45,116 nt of DNA from an uncultured Rhodospirillales bacterium (GCA_903927615.1 CAIYNU010000027.1:1-45116), one strand, 5' to 3'. Counted from the first letter of the stretch, positions 1 through 9,685 are shown. Program-made: numbers and translations. Notes: generated by a model not told the origin, from the sequence alone.

Positions 1-80
1 CAACTTCTTTCCTGTGAAACGCACTCCGGACGGCCTCACGACTCGGCGGCGCAACGCGGCGCGCGCGGGGGCGTACGCGC

Positions 81-986
81 TCACTCCAGGCCGAGGCGCC
101 GCAGCGCCGCGGCGGCAGGCGCGAAGCCGGCGGCCGCGAGATTGCGCAGGTTGGATTTGGCCGTGTCCTCACCGGCCGCAGCAGCGCGCTCGAGCCATCG
201 CACGCCTTCGGCGCGGTCGGCCGGAACACCCAGACCCATCCCGTAGAGCGCTCCCACCGTGGTCATGGCCACAGCGTTGCCCTGGTCCGCCGCGCGTCGC
301 GCCCAGCGCATGGCCTGCGCGTAATCGACGGCTGTGCCCCGGCCGTCCTTGTAGCAGAGCGCAAGCTCGGACATTGCGTTGAGGTGGCCGAGCTCCGCGG
401 CGCGGCGGAAGTGCGCGAAGGCGGCCGCGTGGTCCTGTTTCACGCCAGTACCGTCGCGGTAGCAGATGCCGAGGTTGTAGATTGCATAGGAATACCCCTG
501 ATCGGCGGCGAGGCGATACAGGCGAGCAGCCTCAGCAGCGTCTTGGACGACGCCCTCACCGCGCTTGTAGATGAAGCCGAGGTTGAACTGGGCCCCCGCG
601 AGGCCCGCAGCGGCCGCCTTCCTGTACCACGCCACGGCCTGCGCATAGTCGACAGCGAGGCCGAGTTCGCCCTGGCTGTAGGCCTGGCCAAGCACAAACT
701 GTGCCGCAGCGTCTCCCCGCTCGGCAGCCGTCCGGCACTCGCTGAGGGGCCGCGCAGCCCACTTCTTGCAGGCCGCATCCTGCGCTGCGAGGTCGCCGAG
801 AGCAGACCGATGCGCGCCCGACGTCGCTGCACCGCCTCCTCCCTCGCCGCCGCCGCCGCCGCCCCCTCCGCCGCCCCCCCCGCCGCCGCCGGTCGAAGAT
901 GACGACGTCCTCGAGCTGACCAACGTGGTCGAGGACGAAATGTTGGCGACCCGGGAGGAGGAGGACGATCCCTGGGGCGCCAGCAA
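81..986 (-). CDS. Sel1-repeat (SLR/TPR-like) protein, N-terminus doubtful
   Basis: The C-terminal two thirds hold about five Sel1-like repeats of roughly 36 residues. Each carries an LG-x-Y-x-x-G-x-GV core followed by A-x-x-W/Y-x-x-x-AA-x-x-G. Sel1 proteins are helical scaffolds for protein-protein contacts; nothing here indicates a partner. The first 50 or so residues are a Ser-rich stretch and a poly-Gly run, and these are simply the antisense of the PopZ-like coding region and its CCG tract. The ATG at 986 is therefore unlikely to be the native start, and no signal peptide precedes the repeats. The gene is probably broken at the CCG tract (about 832-893). The repeat part is convincing; the 5' end is not. 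Confidence 0.6.
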   Translation of the reverse strand: MLAPQGSSSSSRVANISSSTTLVSSRTSSSSTGGGGGGGGGGGGGGGEGGGGAATSGAHRSALGDLAAQDAACKKWAARPLSECRTAAERGDAAAQFVLGQAYSQGELGLAVDYAQAVAWYRKAAAAGLAGAQFNLGFIYKRGEGVVQDAAEAARLYRLAADQGYSYAIYNLGICYRDGTGVKQDHAAAFAHFRRAAELGHLNAMSELALCYKDGRGTAVDYAQAMRWARRAADQGNAVAMTTVGALYGMGLGVPADRAEGVRWLERAAAAGEDTAKSNLRNLAAAGFAPAAAALRRLGLE

Positions 987-1323
987 GGGCTTGCGTGATC
1001 TGTTGCGGGAAGAGCCGCGGCCCCCACCGCCGCCGCCGCCGCCGCGACCGCGCTATGCCACCGACGACGACGACCGGCTGATTTCCGATCGGCCGGCATC
1101 CATGGCCACCGCGGCCTTTTCCTCGCTGGCCAACAGCCTCAGCGGCGAGCGATTCATCGGCTCGATGCCGATCAGTCCCGGCGCCCGCACCGTCGAAGAC
1201 GTGATCAAGGAACTTCTGCGGCCACTCCTGCGGGAGTGGCTCGACGAACACCTGCCGAATCTGGTGGAACGCATGGTTCAGAGGGAAATCGATAAGATGG
1301 TCCGCCGGTCGCGCGATTACTGA
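766..1323 (+). CDS. popZ: PopZ/DUF2497-like polar organizing protein, N-terminus replaced
   Basis: The C-terminal 60 residues (motifs TVEDVIKELLRPLLREWLD and LPNLVERMVQREI) match the DUF2497/PopZ oligomerisation domain. It follows a proline tract and an acidic Asp/Glu-rich stretch, as in PopZ, which builds the polar matrix that anchors centromere and cell-cycle proteins in alphaproteobacteria. Position just before valS also fits. The usual N-terminal helix (of the form MEEILASIRRII) is absent. Upstream of the proline tract the frame runs antisense to the Sel1 gene, so residues 1-22 are probably not real PopZ sequence. Treat it as a 5'-truncated or chimeric gene; real PopZ sequence begins around nt 840. 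Confidence 0.6.
   Translation: MQAASCAARSPRADRCAPDVAAPPPPSPPPPPPPPPPPPPPPVEDDDVLELTNVVEDEMLATREEEDDPWGASKGLRDLLREEPRPPPPPPPPRPRYATDDDDRLISDRPASMATAAFSSLANSLSGERFIGSMPISPGARTVEDVIKELLRPLLREWLDEHLPNLVERMVQREIDKMVRRSRDY
832..893. repeat. CCG/CGG microsatellite at the Sel1-PopZ junction
   Basis: An almost pure run of CCG/CCC-type triplets encodes poly-Pro on + and poly-Gly on -. A second, shorter proline-coding CCG run lies near 1020-1045. The first tract sits exactly where PopZ-like sequence stops and Sel1-gene sequence begins. Tracts like this are prone to slippage, recombination and assembly collapse. Confidence 0.75.
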
Positions 1324-1389
1324 TCCCGATTTCTCGAGTCTCCCCGCCGGGGGGCCGTTCGATACCGACCAAAAATGAAGGGTTCAGCG

Positions 1390-4050
1390 ATGCTGGACAA
1401 GACCTATCGACCCCACGAGGTCGAAGCGAGAGTGTATCCGATCTGGGAAGCGTCCGGGGTGTTTGCGGCCGACAGCCGGTCCCAGGCCAAACCGTACTGC
1501 ATCATGATGCCGCCGCCCAATGTGACCGGCAGCCTGCACATGGGCCATGCCCTGAATCATACGCTTCAGGATATCTTGATTCGCTGGCAACGCATGAGCG
1601 GTCGCGACGCCTTGTGGCAGCCCGGCACCGATCATGCGGGCATCGCCACCCAGATGGTGGTGGAGCGGCAGTTGGGCGCCGAGAAGCTGACCCGGCAGGC
1701 CCTGGGGCGCGACGCGTTCATCGACCGGGTTTGGACGTGGAAAGCCGAGTCGGGCGGGACCATCACCCGCCAGTTGCGCCGGCTCGGCGCCTCGCCCGAT
1801 TGGGCCAAGGAACGCTTCACCATGGACGAGGGCCTGAACCGGGCGGTGCGGCGGGTGTTCGTCGAACTGCATCGGCAGGGGTTGATCTATCGGGATCAGC
1901 GGCTGGTCAACTGGGATCCTCGGTTGCACACCGCGATTTCCGACCTGGAAGTTGAGCAGCGCGATATCCGGGGCCATCTCTGGCACTTCCGCTATCCGTT
2001 GGACGACCAGTCCGGCCGGAGCATCGTGGTGGCCACCACCCGGCCCGAGACCATGCTGGGCGACACCGCGGTGGCGGTTCATCCGGACGATGAGCGGTAT
2101 CGGGAACTGGTCGGGCAGCATGTGGTGCTGCCGCTCGTCGGACGGCGGATTCCCATCGTCGCCGACGCCTATGCCGATCCGGAGACCGGCAGTGGTGCCG
2201 TGAAGATCACTCCCGCCCATGATTTCAACGACTTTGAGGTCGGTCGGCGGGCCGGCGTCGCCGTCATCAACATCTTTGACCGGGACGCCCGGCTGAACGA
2301 CGCCGTCCCCGAGCCCTACCGCGGCCTTGACCGCTTCGAGGCGCGCAAGCGGGTGGTGGCCGATCTGGAGGCGCTGGGTCTGGTCGACAAGATCGAGCCC
2401 CACACCCACAAGGTGCCGCACGGTGACCGTTCGGGGGTGCCCATCGAGCCGTGGCTTACGGACCAGTGGTACGTCGACGCCAAGACGCTCGCCAGGCCCG
2501 CCATCGAGGCGGTGGAAAGCGGCCGAACGGTCTTTGTGCCCAGGCACTGGGAAAACACCTATTTCGAGTGGATGCGCAACATCCAACCCTGGTGCATCAG
2601 CCGGCAAATCTGGTGGGGGCACCAAATTCCCGCGTGGTATGGACCTGACGGCGCGGTGTTCGTTGAGGAGACCGAAGAAGCGGCGCTGGCTGCGGCGGCC
2701 CGGCACTATGGCGCCGCCGTGGCGTTGCGGCGCGACGAGGACGTGCTGGATACGTGGTTTTCCTCGGCGCTGTGGCCGTTTTCGACTCTCGGCTGGCCCG
2801 ATGCCACCCCGGAGGTGGCGCGCTATTATCCCGGCGATGTGCTGGTGACGGGCTTCGACATCATCTTTTTCTGGGTCGCCCGGATGATGATGATGGGGCT
2901 TCATTTCATGGGCGATGTGCCGTTCCGCACCGTCTATATCCATGCCCTGGTTCGCGACGAACGCGGCCAGAAGATGTCAAAGTCCAAGGGCAACATCATC
3001 GATCCGTTGCACTTGGTGGACGAGTACGGCACCGATGCCTTGCGCCTGACGCTGACGGCGCTGGCGGCCCAGGGTCGCGACATCAAGCTGTCGCCGGCCC
3101 GGGTTGAAGGCTATCGCAATTTCGCCACCAAGCTGTGGAATGCCGCCCGTTATTGCGAGATGAACCGGTGCTTGCCCCAGCCGGGCTTTACGCCCGCGGA
3201 CCTGACCCAGACGGTCAACCGCTGGATCGTGAGCGCGGTGGTCAGCGCCGGCGAGCGGGTCACCGCGGCGCTGGCGGCCTACAAGTTCAACGAGGCGGCC
3301 AATGCGCTGTACCAGTTCACCTGGGGCACCTTCTGCGACTGGTATTTGGAATTCACCAAGCCGATTCTGGCCGGAAACGACGCTGCGGCCCAGCTTGAAA
3401 CCCGGGCCGTGACGGCTTGGGTGCTGGATCAGGTGCTGATTCTGCTGCATCCGGTGATGCCTTACATTACCGAGGAACTGTGGGAGCGGCTTTCGCCCAA
3501 CGGTGCCGAGGGCCGTCCGGGCCGGCTGATTTCGACACCCTGGCCGTGCTATGACCGGGCGCTGCTTGATGAGGCGGCTCTCGGCGAAATGGATTGGGTG
3601 GTGCGGCTGGTCTCGGCGGTGCGCGCCGTACGCGCGGAGATGAATGTTCCGCCCGCCTCCCAGCCGACGCTGCTGGTGCGGGATGCGGGACCGGTTGCGG
3701 CGGCGCGGCTGGCTACCCATCGTGAACTGATTCTGCGGTTGGCCCGGCTCGCGTCGGTGGGCCTTCACAGCGGTTCAGCGCCCCAAGGGGCGGTGCAGAC
3801 GGTGCTTGACGAAGCCACCCTGATTTTACCGCTGGCCGGGATCATCGACCTGGATCAGGAGCGCGCCCGGCTGGCCCGGGAAATCGACAAGCTGGTCGGG
3901 GAAATCGCCAAGATCGACCAGAAACTCGGAAACGCCGCCTTCGTGGCCAAGGCGCCCGAAGAGGTGGTCGAGGAAAACCAGGAGCGCCGGGATGTCGCCA
4001 CCGCCGCGGTCGAGAAGCTTCGGCATGCGTTGGGGATGTTGGGAGGATAA
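1390..4050 (+). CDS. valS: Valyl-tRNA synthetase
   Basis: Class I aminoacyl-tRNA synthetase that charges tRNA-Val in the cytoplasm. The HIGH-type motif is [16 protein letters not shown] near residues 43-58, and KMSKS lies near residue 528. A typical ValRS C-terminal coiled coil ([16 protein letters not shown] onward) occupies about the last 65 residues. At about 886 aa it has the normal family length. I chose the ATG at 1390 because GAAGGG lies 7 nt upstream at 1377-1382; an in-frame ATG at 1375 would add five residues and lacks a good ribosome site. It directly follows the PopZ-like gene, an arrangement seen in other alphaproteobacteria. Confidence 0.97.
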   Translation: MLDKTYRPHEVEARVYPIWEASGVFAADSRSQAKPYCIMMPPPNVTGSLHMGHALNHTLQDILIRWQRMSGRDALWQPGTDHAGIATQMVVERQLGAEKLTRQALGRDAFIDRVWTWKAESGGTITRQLRRLGASPDWAKERFTMDEGLNRAVRRVFVELHRQGLIYRDQRLVNWDPRLHTAISDLEVEQRDIRGHLWHFRYPLDDQSGRSIVVATTRPETMLGDTAVAVHPDDERYRELVGQHVVLPLVGRRIPIVADAYADPETGSGAVKITPAHDFNDFEVGRRAGVAVINIFDRDARLNDAVPEPYRGLDRFEARKRVVADLEALGLVDKIEPHTHKVPHGDRSGVPIEPWLTDQWYVDAKTLARPAIEAVESGRTVFVPRHWENTYFEWMRNIQPWCISRQIWWGHQIPAWYGPDGAVFVEETEEAALAAAARHYGAAVALRRDEDVLDTWFSSALWPFSTLGWPDATPEVARYYPGDVLVTGFDIIFFWVARMMMMGLHFMGDVPFRTVYIHALVRDERGQKMSKSKGNIIDPLHLVDEYGTDALRLTLTALAAQGRDIKLSPARVEGYRNFATKLWNAARYCEMNRCLPQPGFTPADLTQTVNRWIVSAVVSAGERVTAALAAYKFNEAANALYQFTWGTFCDWYLEFTKPILAGNDAAAQLETRAVTAWVLDQVLILLHPVMPYITEELWERLSPNGAEGRPGRLISTPWPCYDRALLDEAALGEMDWVVRLVSAVRAVRAEMNVPPASQPTLLVRDAGPVAAARLATHRELILRLARLASVGLHSGSAPQGAVQTVLDEATLILPLAGIIDLDQERARLAREIDKLVGEIAKIDQKLGNAAFVAKAPEEVVEENQERRDVATAAVEKLRHALGMLGG

Positions 4051-4194
4051 GCGTCGGTTCGGCTTTCTGCTTTGGCAGCGGTGGTATCGCCTGTGAGGTG
4101 TACTTAAAATTGTCATCTAACTTCCGGTCCATCCGCGTCTGCCTTGGTGTAACCTCTATTTTCTGCAACCCCCTATCTTCGAGGGCGTTTTTCC

Positions 4195-5616
4195 ATGCCA
4201 GAATTCACAAAGCACGCCAAGTTCACCGGCCGTATGGTCATCATTGGGTTCGGCAGCATCGGCCAAGGGGTGTTGCCCCTGTTTTTGCGGCATATCGACA
4301 TGACGCCCGGGCAGATCACCGTGGTGACGGCCGAGGACAAGGGCCAAGCCGAGGCCGAGGCGGCGGGGATTGCCCGCTTCATCATTGAGCCGATCACCCG
4401 GGAGAATCTGGAGGAGGTTCTGACGCCGCTGATTGGCAGCGGTGACTTCATCGTCAATCTGTCGGTGGACGTGTCCAGCATCGCGCTGTTCGAATTTGCC
4501 CATCGTCGGGGTGCGCTTTATATGGATACCTGCATCGAGCCGTGGCCGGGTGGCTACACCGATGCCTCGGTTTCGCCGTCGCTGCGCTCCAACTATGCTC
4601 TGCGCGAGGCAGCCCACGCCCGGCGTGCAGAGTTCCAGGGCGGGCCGACCGCCGTGCTGACCCATGGCGCCAACCCGGGGCTGGTGTCGCATTTCGTCAA
4701 GCAGGCGCTGCTGAACATCGCCCAGGACACCGGCGTGACGGTGGCGGTGCCACAAGACCGGGCCGAATGGGGGCTGCTGGCCGAACGGCTGGGGATCAAG
4801 GTGATCCATATCGCCGAACGCGATACCCAGGTTTGCAGCCACCCCAAGACGCGCGGCGAGTTCGTCAATACGTGGTCGGTGGACGGCTTTCTCAGCGAGG
4901 GCATGCAGCCGGCGGAATTGGGCTGGGGGTGCCACGAGCGCCACTGGCCGGCCGACGGCAACCGCCACGAGTTCGGCTGCGACGCCGCGATCTGGCTGGA
5001 ACGTCCGGGATGCACCACCCGGGTGCGGACCTGGACGCCGATGGAAGGTCCGTTCCACGGCTTTTTGATCACCCACGGCGAGGCGATCTCCATTGCCGAT
5101 TATCTGACCGTGCGCGACAACGGCGCGGCGCGGTATCGCCCGACCTGCCACTATGCCTACCATCCGTGCGACGACGCGGTGCTGTCCCTGCACGAGTTCA
5201 ACGGCAAGAACCAAGAGGTTCAGGACCAGAAGCGGTTGATGGTCGATGAGCTGGTCGAGGGGGTCGACGAGTTGGGCGTTTTGCTGATGGGCCACGCCAA
5301 GGGCGCGTATTGGTACGGCTCCCAGTTGTCGATCCATCAGGCCCGGGACTTGGCCCCGTACAACAGCGCCACCAGTCTTCAGGTGACGGTGGGGGTGCTG
5401 GGCGCCGTGATCTGGGCGTTGGAGAACCCGACCGCCGGTGTGGTCGACCCCGACGAGATCGACTACCGCCGGATTCTCGAGGTTGCCAATCCGTATTTGG
5501 GTGATGTGGTCGGGGTCTACAGCGACTGGACGCCGCTGGTGGGTCGCGGGGTGTTGTTCCGGGAGGACATTGACACCGCGGATCCCTGGCAGTTCAAGAA
5601 CTTCCGGGTCGTCTGA
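4195..5616 (+). CDS. hss: Homospermidine synthase
   Basis: Makes sym-homospermidine from putrescine (or spermidine plus putrescine) in an NAD-dependent reaction (EC 2.5.1.44). The N-terminal Rossmann fold shows GFGSIGQG at residues 18-25, and the rest reads through as a saccharopine-dehydrogenase-like fold. The 473-residue length fits the bacterial enzyme. The gene stands alone on the + strand, 144 bp after valS and about 220 bp before the TPR gene, so it is probably monocistronic. A short CCCT/AGGG stem with a T-run lies just before the ATG (about 4170-4193) and could be an attenuator, but it is weak. The enzyme is common in Rhodospirillales, where homospermidine is a major polyamine. Confidence 0.93.
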   Translation: MPEFTKHAKFTGRMVIIGFGSIGQGVLPLFLRHIDMTPGQITVVTAEDKGQAEAEAAGIARFIIEPITRENLEEVLTPLIGSGDFIVNLSVDVSSIALFEFAHRRGALYMDTCIEPWPGGYTDASVSPSLRSNYALREAAHARRAEFQGGPTAVLTHGANPGLVSHFVKQALLNIAQDTGVTVAVPQDRAEWGLLAERLGIKVIHIAERDTQVCSHPKTRGEFVNTWSVDGFLSEGMQPAELGWGCHERHWPADGNRHEFGCDAAIWLERPGCTTRVRTWTPMEGPFHGFLITHGEAISIADYLTVRDNGAARYRPTCHYAYHPCDDAVLSLHEFNGKNQEVQDQKRLMVDELVEGVDELGVLLMGHAKGAYWYGSQLSIHQARDLAPYNSATSLQVTVGVLGAVIWALENPTAGVVDPDEIDYRRILEVANPYLGDVVGVYSDWTPLVGRGVLFREDIDTADPWQFKNFRVV

Positions 5617-5637
5617 GGTTCGGGCGCGGCCCGCACC

Positions 5638-5663
5638 GACCAGGGGCCCGTCGGCCCTTGGTC
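5638..5663 (+). terminator. Candidate hairpin terminator after hss
   Basis: The 11-nt arms GACCAGGGGCC (5638-5648) and GGCCCTTGGTC (5653-5663) pair with one G-T wobble around a 4-nt loop, 22 nt after the hss stop codon. No T-run follows, so it would be a poor intrinsic terminator; it may act with Rho or protect the RNA 3' end. Confidence 0.4.
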
Positions 5664-5836
5664 CTCGCCGCGTCTTCAGGTCCGTGATGTTTTGAGGTCC
5701 GCCGACGTTATGAGGGGCCAGGAGACGAGCCTCCTGGCCGGTGCGGGGCAGAGACCCGCAAAAGCAAGGCCAGGGCAGGATGCAAGGGCCGATAGGGTGC
5801 CGGCGCCGGACCCCGGAGGCGGGAAAATGAGTGTTC

Positions 5837-8494
5837 ATGAGTGATCCTTCGCTTCAGGGTCTGTTCGCTGAAGCCTTCGAGCATCATCAAGCCGGACGGT
5901 TGACCGACGCCGGGCGGTTGTATCGGGCGGTGCTGGCGCTGGACGGCGACCACGCCGACAGTCTGCACCTGCTGGGGGTCCTGGCTTATCAGGCGGGTCG
6001 GCATGACGTGGCCATCGCCCTGATCGGGCGGGCGCTGGGCCTGAGCGGCGGCGTCGCCGCGTTCCACAACAATCTGGGCGAGGCTTATCGGGCCGCCGGA
6101 CGCCTGGACCAGGCGGCCGGGCAGTACCGGCAGGCGCTGACGCTGCGTCCCGACTACGCCGAAGCGTACAACAACCTGGGCGCGGTTCTGCGGGAGCAGG
6201 GGCGGTTGGCCGAGGCCGAGGCCGAAACCCGGCGCGCCCTGGCCCTGCGACCGGACCTGGCCGAGGCCCACGGCAATCTGGGCCGCATTCTGCGCGAGGC
6301 GGGGCGGCAGGAGGAGGCCCAGACCCACCTGGAACGGGCACTGGCCATCAATCCGAACTACGCGCGCGCTCATACGATGATGGGAATCCTGCTCAAAGAG
6401 CAGGGGCGGTTGGACGCCGCGGAAATCTGCTACCGGCGGGCGTTGGCCCTTCGGCCCGACGACGCCGAGACACACAACAATCTGGGGGTGCTCCTTCACA
6501 GCCTGGGCCGGTTAGACGAGGCTTTGGCCCATGCCCGCCGCGCTTTGGTGGTGTGCCCGACCTTGGTTGAGGCGTACAACACTGTCGGCAATCTCCTGAA
6601 AGATCAGGGTGCGCTGCCCGACGCGGCGGAGCACTACCGGCGGGCGATCGCGCTGCGGCCCGATTTCACCCCGGCTTACCTCAATCTGGGTCTGATCTTC
6701 GAGGCGCAGGGACGACCGGACGACGCCGAGGTCCTGTATCGGCATGTGCTGGGTCTTCGGCCCGACGATGCCGGGGCGCATTTCAATCTGGGCAATGCCC
6801 TCAAGGATCAGGGGCGGCTGGACCAGGCGGTGATTCACTACCGGCAGGTTCTGGTCCTGCGGCCCGATCATGCCGGTGCCCACAACAATCTGGGCGCCGC
6901 GCTTCGGGATTTGGCCTTGCTGGACCGGGCTGCCGCAGACGCTCCGGACTCCGGTGCCAAGGCTCACTATCAGTTGGGCAACGCGTTCAAGGATCAGGGC
7001 CGCGTGGACGAGGCGGTGGCGCATTACCGCCGCGCCCTGGCGCTCCATCCCATGTTCAGCGAAGTTCACAACAATCTGGGCAATATCCTGAAGGATCAGG
7101 GCCGGTTGGATGAAGCCGAGGCCCAGTACCGGCAGGCCTTGGCCATCCGGCCGGATGCGGCCTCGGTCTGCAATAATCTTGGCGCGGTGCTCCAGGACCA
7201 GGGCCGGTATGCCGAAGCCGAGGTCCAGTACCGGCGGGCGTTGGTGCTGAAGCCGGACTATGCCGAGGCCCACTACAATCTGGGCTTGGCGCTTCAGGAC
7301 CTGGGGCACCAGGACCAGGCAGAACTCCAATACCGCCGGGCGTTAGCCATCAACCCGGACTATGCCAAGGCCCACAACAATCTGGGCAATACGTTGAAGG
7401 AGCAGGGACGGCTGGACGAGGCGGCGGTAAGCTATCGCCGTACCTTGGAGATCAGGCCCGGCTATGCCAAGGCGCACAACAATCTGGGCAACGTCTTCAA
7501 GGAACAGGGCCGGTTTCGGGAGGCGTCGGACCAGTATCGGCAGGCGCTGGCCCTGAAACCCGATTACGCCGATGCCCATTGGAACGAAGCGTTGCTCCGG
7601 TTGCTGATGGGCGATTTTGCCATCGGCTGGCGCGAATACGAGTGGCGCTGGCGTCGGAAAGACACCAAGCCTCATGGGATGGCGGGGCCGCTGTGGGACG
7701 GCGGCGATCTCGGGGGACGGACGATACTGCTCCACAGCGAACAGGGCTTCGGCGATACCCTTCAGTTCGTCCGTTATGCGCCCATGGTGCGCCAGCGGGG
7801 CGGACGGGTGCTGCTGTCCTATCCCGAAACGCTGGACGGGCTGGTGCGGGGGATCGCCGGCATCGAGGGGTTTCATCCCGAGCGTCGCCATCTTCCCGAC
7901 TATGACTGCCACGCGCCGCTGCTCAGTTTGCCCGGCCTGTTCGGAACCGATCTGGGCACGATCCCGGCGGCGGTGCCCTATCTTGCCGCCGATCCGGTCC
8001 GGACGGCGGTGTGGCGGCAGCGGTTGGCCGAGAGCCCGGGCCTCAAGGTCGGGGTGGTCTGGCGCGGCAATCCCCAGCATAAGAACGACCGCAACCGCTC
8101 GATGACCGCGGCGCAGGTCGCGGGCGCCCTGGCGGTTCCCGGGATCACGGTGGTTTGCCTGCAAAAGGATGCCACCGCCGATGAGCTTGCCGCCTTGGCG
8201 GTCGGTGGCCCCTGTCGGGATGCCGGGCCAGAGTTGAAGGATTTCAGCGACACCGCCGCCGTGGTGGCCGCCCTGGATCTGGTCATCGCGGTGGACACCG
8301 CGGTCTGTCATCTGGCCGGGGCCCTGGCGGTGCCGGTGTGGGCCCTGGTGCCGTTCTGTCCCGACTGGCGCTGGCTGCTGGCCCGGAACGACAGTCCCTG
8401 GTACCCGACGCTACGGTTGTTCCGGCAACCCCAGAGGGGGGATTGGGCCTCGGTGCTTGAGACCGTCGCGGCGGCGTTGCGCCTGATGGCGTGA
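5837..8494 (+). CDS. Long TPR-array protein with GT9-like glycosyltransferase C-terminus
   Basis: About 885 residues. Roughly the first 570 are some 16 consecutive 34-residue TPR units (pattern YRRAL-x-L-x-PD-x-A-x-AHNNLG). One unit near nt 6920-6960 is shortened (RAAADAPDSGAKAHYQLG). The last 300 residues (from about IGWREYEWRW, then LLHSEQGFGDTLQFVRYAP, and VDTAVCHLAGALAVPVW) match the fold of heptosyltransferase-like GT9 proteins often fused to TPRs in Rhodospirillales. It probably glycosylates a protein or envelope polymer recognised by the TPRs; substrate unknown. I prefer the ATG at 5837 to the upstream in-frame GTG at 5831. No signal peptide, so cytoplasmic. Confidence 0.85.
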   Translation: MSDPSLQGLFAEAFEHHQAGRLTDAGRLYRAVLALDGDHADSLHLLGVLAYQAGRHDVAIALIGRALGLSGGVAAFHNNLGEAYRAAGRLDQAAGQYRQALTLRPDYAEAYNNLGAVLREQGRLAEAEAETRRALALRPDLAEAHGNLGRILREAGRQEEAQTHLERALAINPNYARAHTMMGILLKEQGRLDAAEICYRRALALRPDDAETHNNLGVLLHSLGRLDEALAHARRALVVCPTLVEAYNTVGNLLKDQGALPDAAEHYRRAIALRPDFTPAYLNLGLIFEAQGRPDDAEVLYRHVLGLRPDDAGAHFNLGNALKDQGRLDQAVIHYRQVLVLRPDHAGAHNNLGAALRDLALLDRAAADAPDSGAKAHYQLGNAFKDQGRVDEAVAHYRRALALHPMFSEVHNNLGNILKDQGRLDEAEAQYRQALAIRPDAASVCNNLGAVLQDQGRYAEAEVQYRRALVLKPDYAEAHYNLGLALQDLGHQDQAELQYRRALAINPDYAKAHNNLGNTLKEQGRLDEAAVSYRRTLEIRPGYAKAHNNLGNVFKEQGRFREASDQYRQALALKPDYADAHWNEALLRLLMGDFAIGWREYEWRWRRKDTKPHGMAGPLWDGGDLGGRTILLHSEQGFGDTLQFVRYAPMVRQRGGRVLLSYPETLDGLVRGIAGIEGFHPERRHLPDYDCHAPLLSLPGLFGTDLGTIPAAVPYLAADPVRTAVWRQRLAESPGLKVGVVWRGNPQHKNDRNRSMTAAQVAGALAVPGITVVCLQKDATADELAALAVGGPCRDAGPELKDFSDTAAVVAALDLVIAVDTAVCHLAGALAVPVWALVPFCPDWRWLLARNDSPWYPTLRLFRQPQRGDWASVLETVAAALRLMA

Positions 8495-8553
8495 ACCGCT
8501 GACGGTATCGCGATCAGGGGGCAGGGTGATCGGCAGGGAGTAGGGATCATGGC

Positions 8554-8584
8554 TTGCCATTTCCCCACTGAGAGGGCGTAGAAT
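8554..8584 (+). promoter_or_regulatory. Candidate long-spacer (MerR/CueR-type) promoter for the copper genes
   Basis: TTGCCA at 8554-8559 and TAGAAT at 8579-8584 are separated by 19 bp. That is the over-long spacer typical of MerR-family (CueR) promoters. The spacer holds only a weak CCC/GGG dyad. The ATG of the Csp1-like gene lies about 50 bp downstream. The copper function of both genes makes metal control plausible, but no regulator gene is adjacent. Confidence 0.35.
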
Positions 8585-8634
8585 GCCTCACCTTTGGCGC
8601 GTAAGGAGCCATTGGACTGCTAATGGAGACCGTG

Positions 8635-9084
8635 ATGAACCGTAGGGAATTGATGAGTGTGGCAGGGTCCGCCGTTTTTGTCGCTGCGGCGTCTACCGCC
8701 TACGCCGAAGACGATCACGCCGGTCATATGGCTATGGCCATGCCGATGTCGCCTGCGCCACAAAGTTTGATCGATGCCGCATACAACTGCGTCAAGTCCG
8801 GCCAGGCCTGCCTCAATCATAGCCTATCGAACTTAGCAACCGGCGAGACGATGCTGGCAAACTGTGCCCGGATGACCGATCAAATGATTGTCGGCTGCGC
8901 AGCACTAGCAAAACTGGCGACTGTCGGCTCGGCCCATCTTCATGACGCGGCGCGACTCGCTATGGCACTGTGTGAGGACTGCGAAAAGGAGTGCAACAAG
9001 CACGCGGAGATGCACCAAGCTTGCAAGGCTTGTGCCGAATCCTGCGCGATAACCATCCAAGAATGTAGAAAGCTTCTGGGTTGA
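8635..9084 (+). CDS. Csp1-like four-helix-bundle copper storage protein, exported
   Basis: About 149 residues. The N-terminus MNRRELMSVAGSAVF has a twin-arginine-like start and an AYA-type cleavage site, so it is probably exported folded by Tat. The mature part begins with a His/Met-rich stretch (HAGHMAMAMPM) and has about eleven cysteines spaced along predicted helices, for example LCEDCEKEC and CKACAESC. This is the pattern of Csp-type four-helix copper storage proteins (DUF326-like), which load many Cu(I) ions in the core of the bundle. I chose the ATG at 8635 because GGAG lies at 8625-8628; an ATG at 8623 is in frame but has no site. It is followed by a PCu(A)C gene 15 nt away. Confidence 0.85.
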   Translation: MNRRELMSVAGSAVFVAAASTAYAEDDHAGHMAMAMPMSPAPQSLIDAAYNCVKSGQACLNHSLSNLATGETMLANCARMTDQMIVGCAALAKLATVGSAHLHDAARLAMALCEDCEKECNKHAEMHQACKACAESCAITIQECRKLLG

Positions 9085-9098
9085 CGATAAATCGACCA

Positions 9099-9641
9099 AT
9101 GGAGAATGTGGTGGGCTTCTCGCGCATGAGTCTTGCCGCACTGGTTGCGGCCTTTCTAACGACCCCGTTGCTGACGACGGCGGTCATGGCTGAAGACTTC
9201 ACCGTCGGCACGCTCAAGGTTGAGCATCCTTGGTCACGGGCCACGGCGAAAACTGCGCAGACCGGTTTGGTCTATATGGTGATCGAAAATGGCGGCAAGG
9301 CCGTTGACCGGCTGCTTTCCGTGTCTTCACCGGTCGCGGAGATGGTCATGTTGCACACTCACATCGATAATAACGGTGTGATGAAAATGCAGGAGGTCAT
9401 GTCAATCGACATTGCTCCCGGCGCAACAATCAAGTTGGCTCCGAACGGTCTGCACGTTATGCTGATGGGTCTCAAGGCACCATTGATGAAAGATACGAAG
9501 TTCCCGCTGACCCTGACCTTTGAAAAAGCCGCCAGCATCACCGTTCAGGTTGAAGTACAGGGGGCCGGCGATATAGAGCCCACTGCCGGGAATATGGGTG
9601 GCATGGATAATATGCCGGAAATGGGTGATCACTCTCATTGA
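9099..9641 (+). CDS. PCu(A)C-type periplasmic copper chaperone
   Basis: An N-terminal signal peptide (hydrophobic SLAALVAAFLTTPLLTTAV, then MAED) leads into a DUF461/PCu(A)C domain. Copper ligands are visible as the Met/His set MLHTHIDNNGVMKM followed by HVMLMG, and the C-terminal tail is Met/His-rich (MGGMDNMPEMGDHSH). PCu(A)C proteins carry Cu(I) in the periplasm and help build the CuA/CuB centres of haem-copper oxidases. The start is uncertain: ATG 9099 is used here, but GTG 9111 has a better ribosome site (GGAG at 9101-9104) and ATG 9126 would also keep the signal peptide. It almost certainly shares a transcript with the Csp1-like gene. Confidence 0.88.
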   Translation: MENVVGFSRMSLAALVAAFLTTPLLTTAVMAEDFTVGTLKVEHPWSRATAKTAQTGLVYMVIENGGKAVDRLLSVSSPVAEMVMLHTHIDNNGVMKMQEVMSIDIAPGATIKLAPNGLHVMLMGLKAPLMKDTKFPLTLTFEKAASITVQVEVQGAGDIEPTAGNMGGMDNMPEMGDHSH

Positions 9642-9658
9642 CTGTCACCAGATGGGCG

Positions 9659-9685
9659 CCGCTCTCGGATGATTGCCGGGAGCGG
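9659..9685 (+). terminator. Candidate hairpin terminator after the copper genes
   Basis: The arms CCGCTCTCGG (9659-9668) and CCGGGAGCGG (9676-9685) pair with one wobble around a 7-nt loop, 18 nt after the PCu(A)C stop codon. No T-run follows. Confidence 0.4.

Noticed and set aside
1384-2943. A 519-codon - strand frame across valS
   Set aside because: Antisense shadow of a conserved gene in GC-rich DNA; His/Pro/Arg-rich with no motif.
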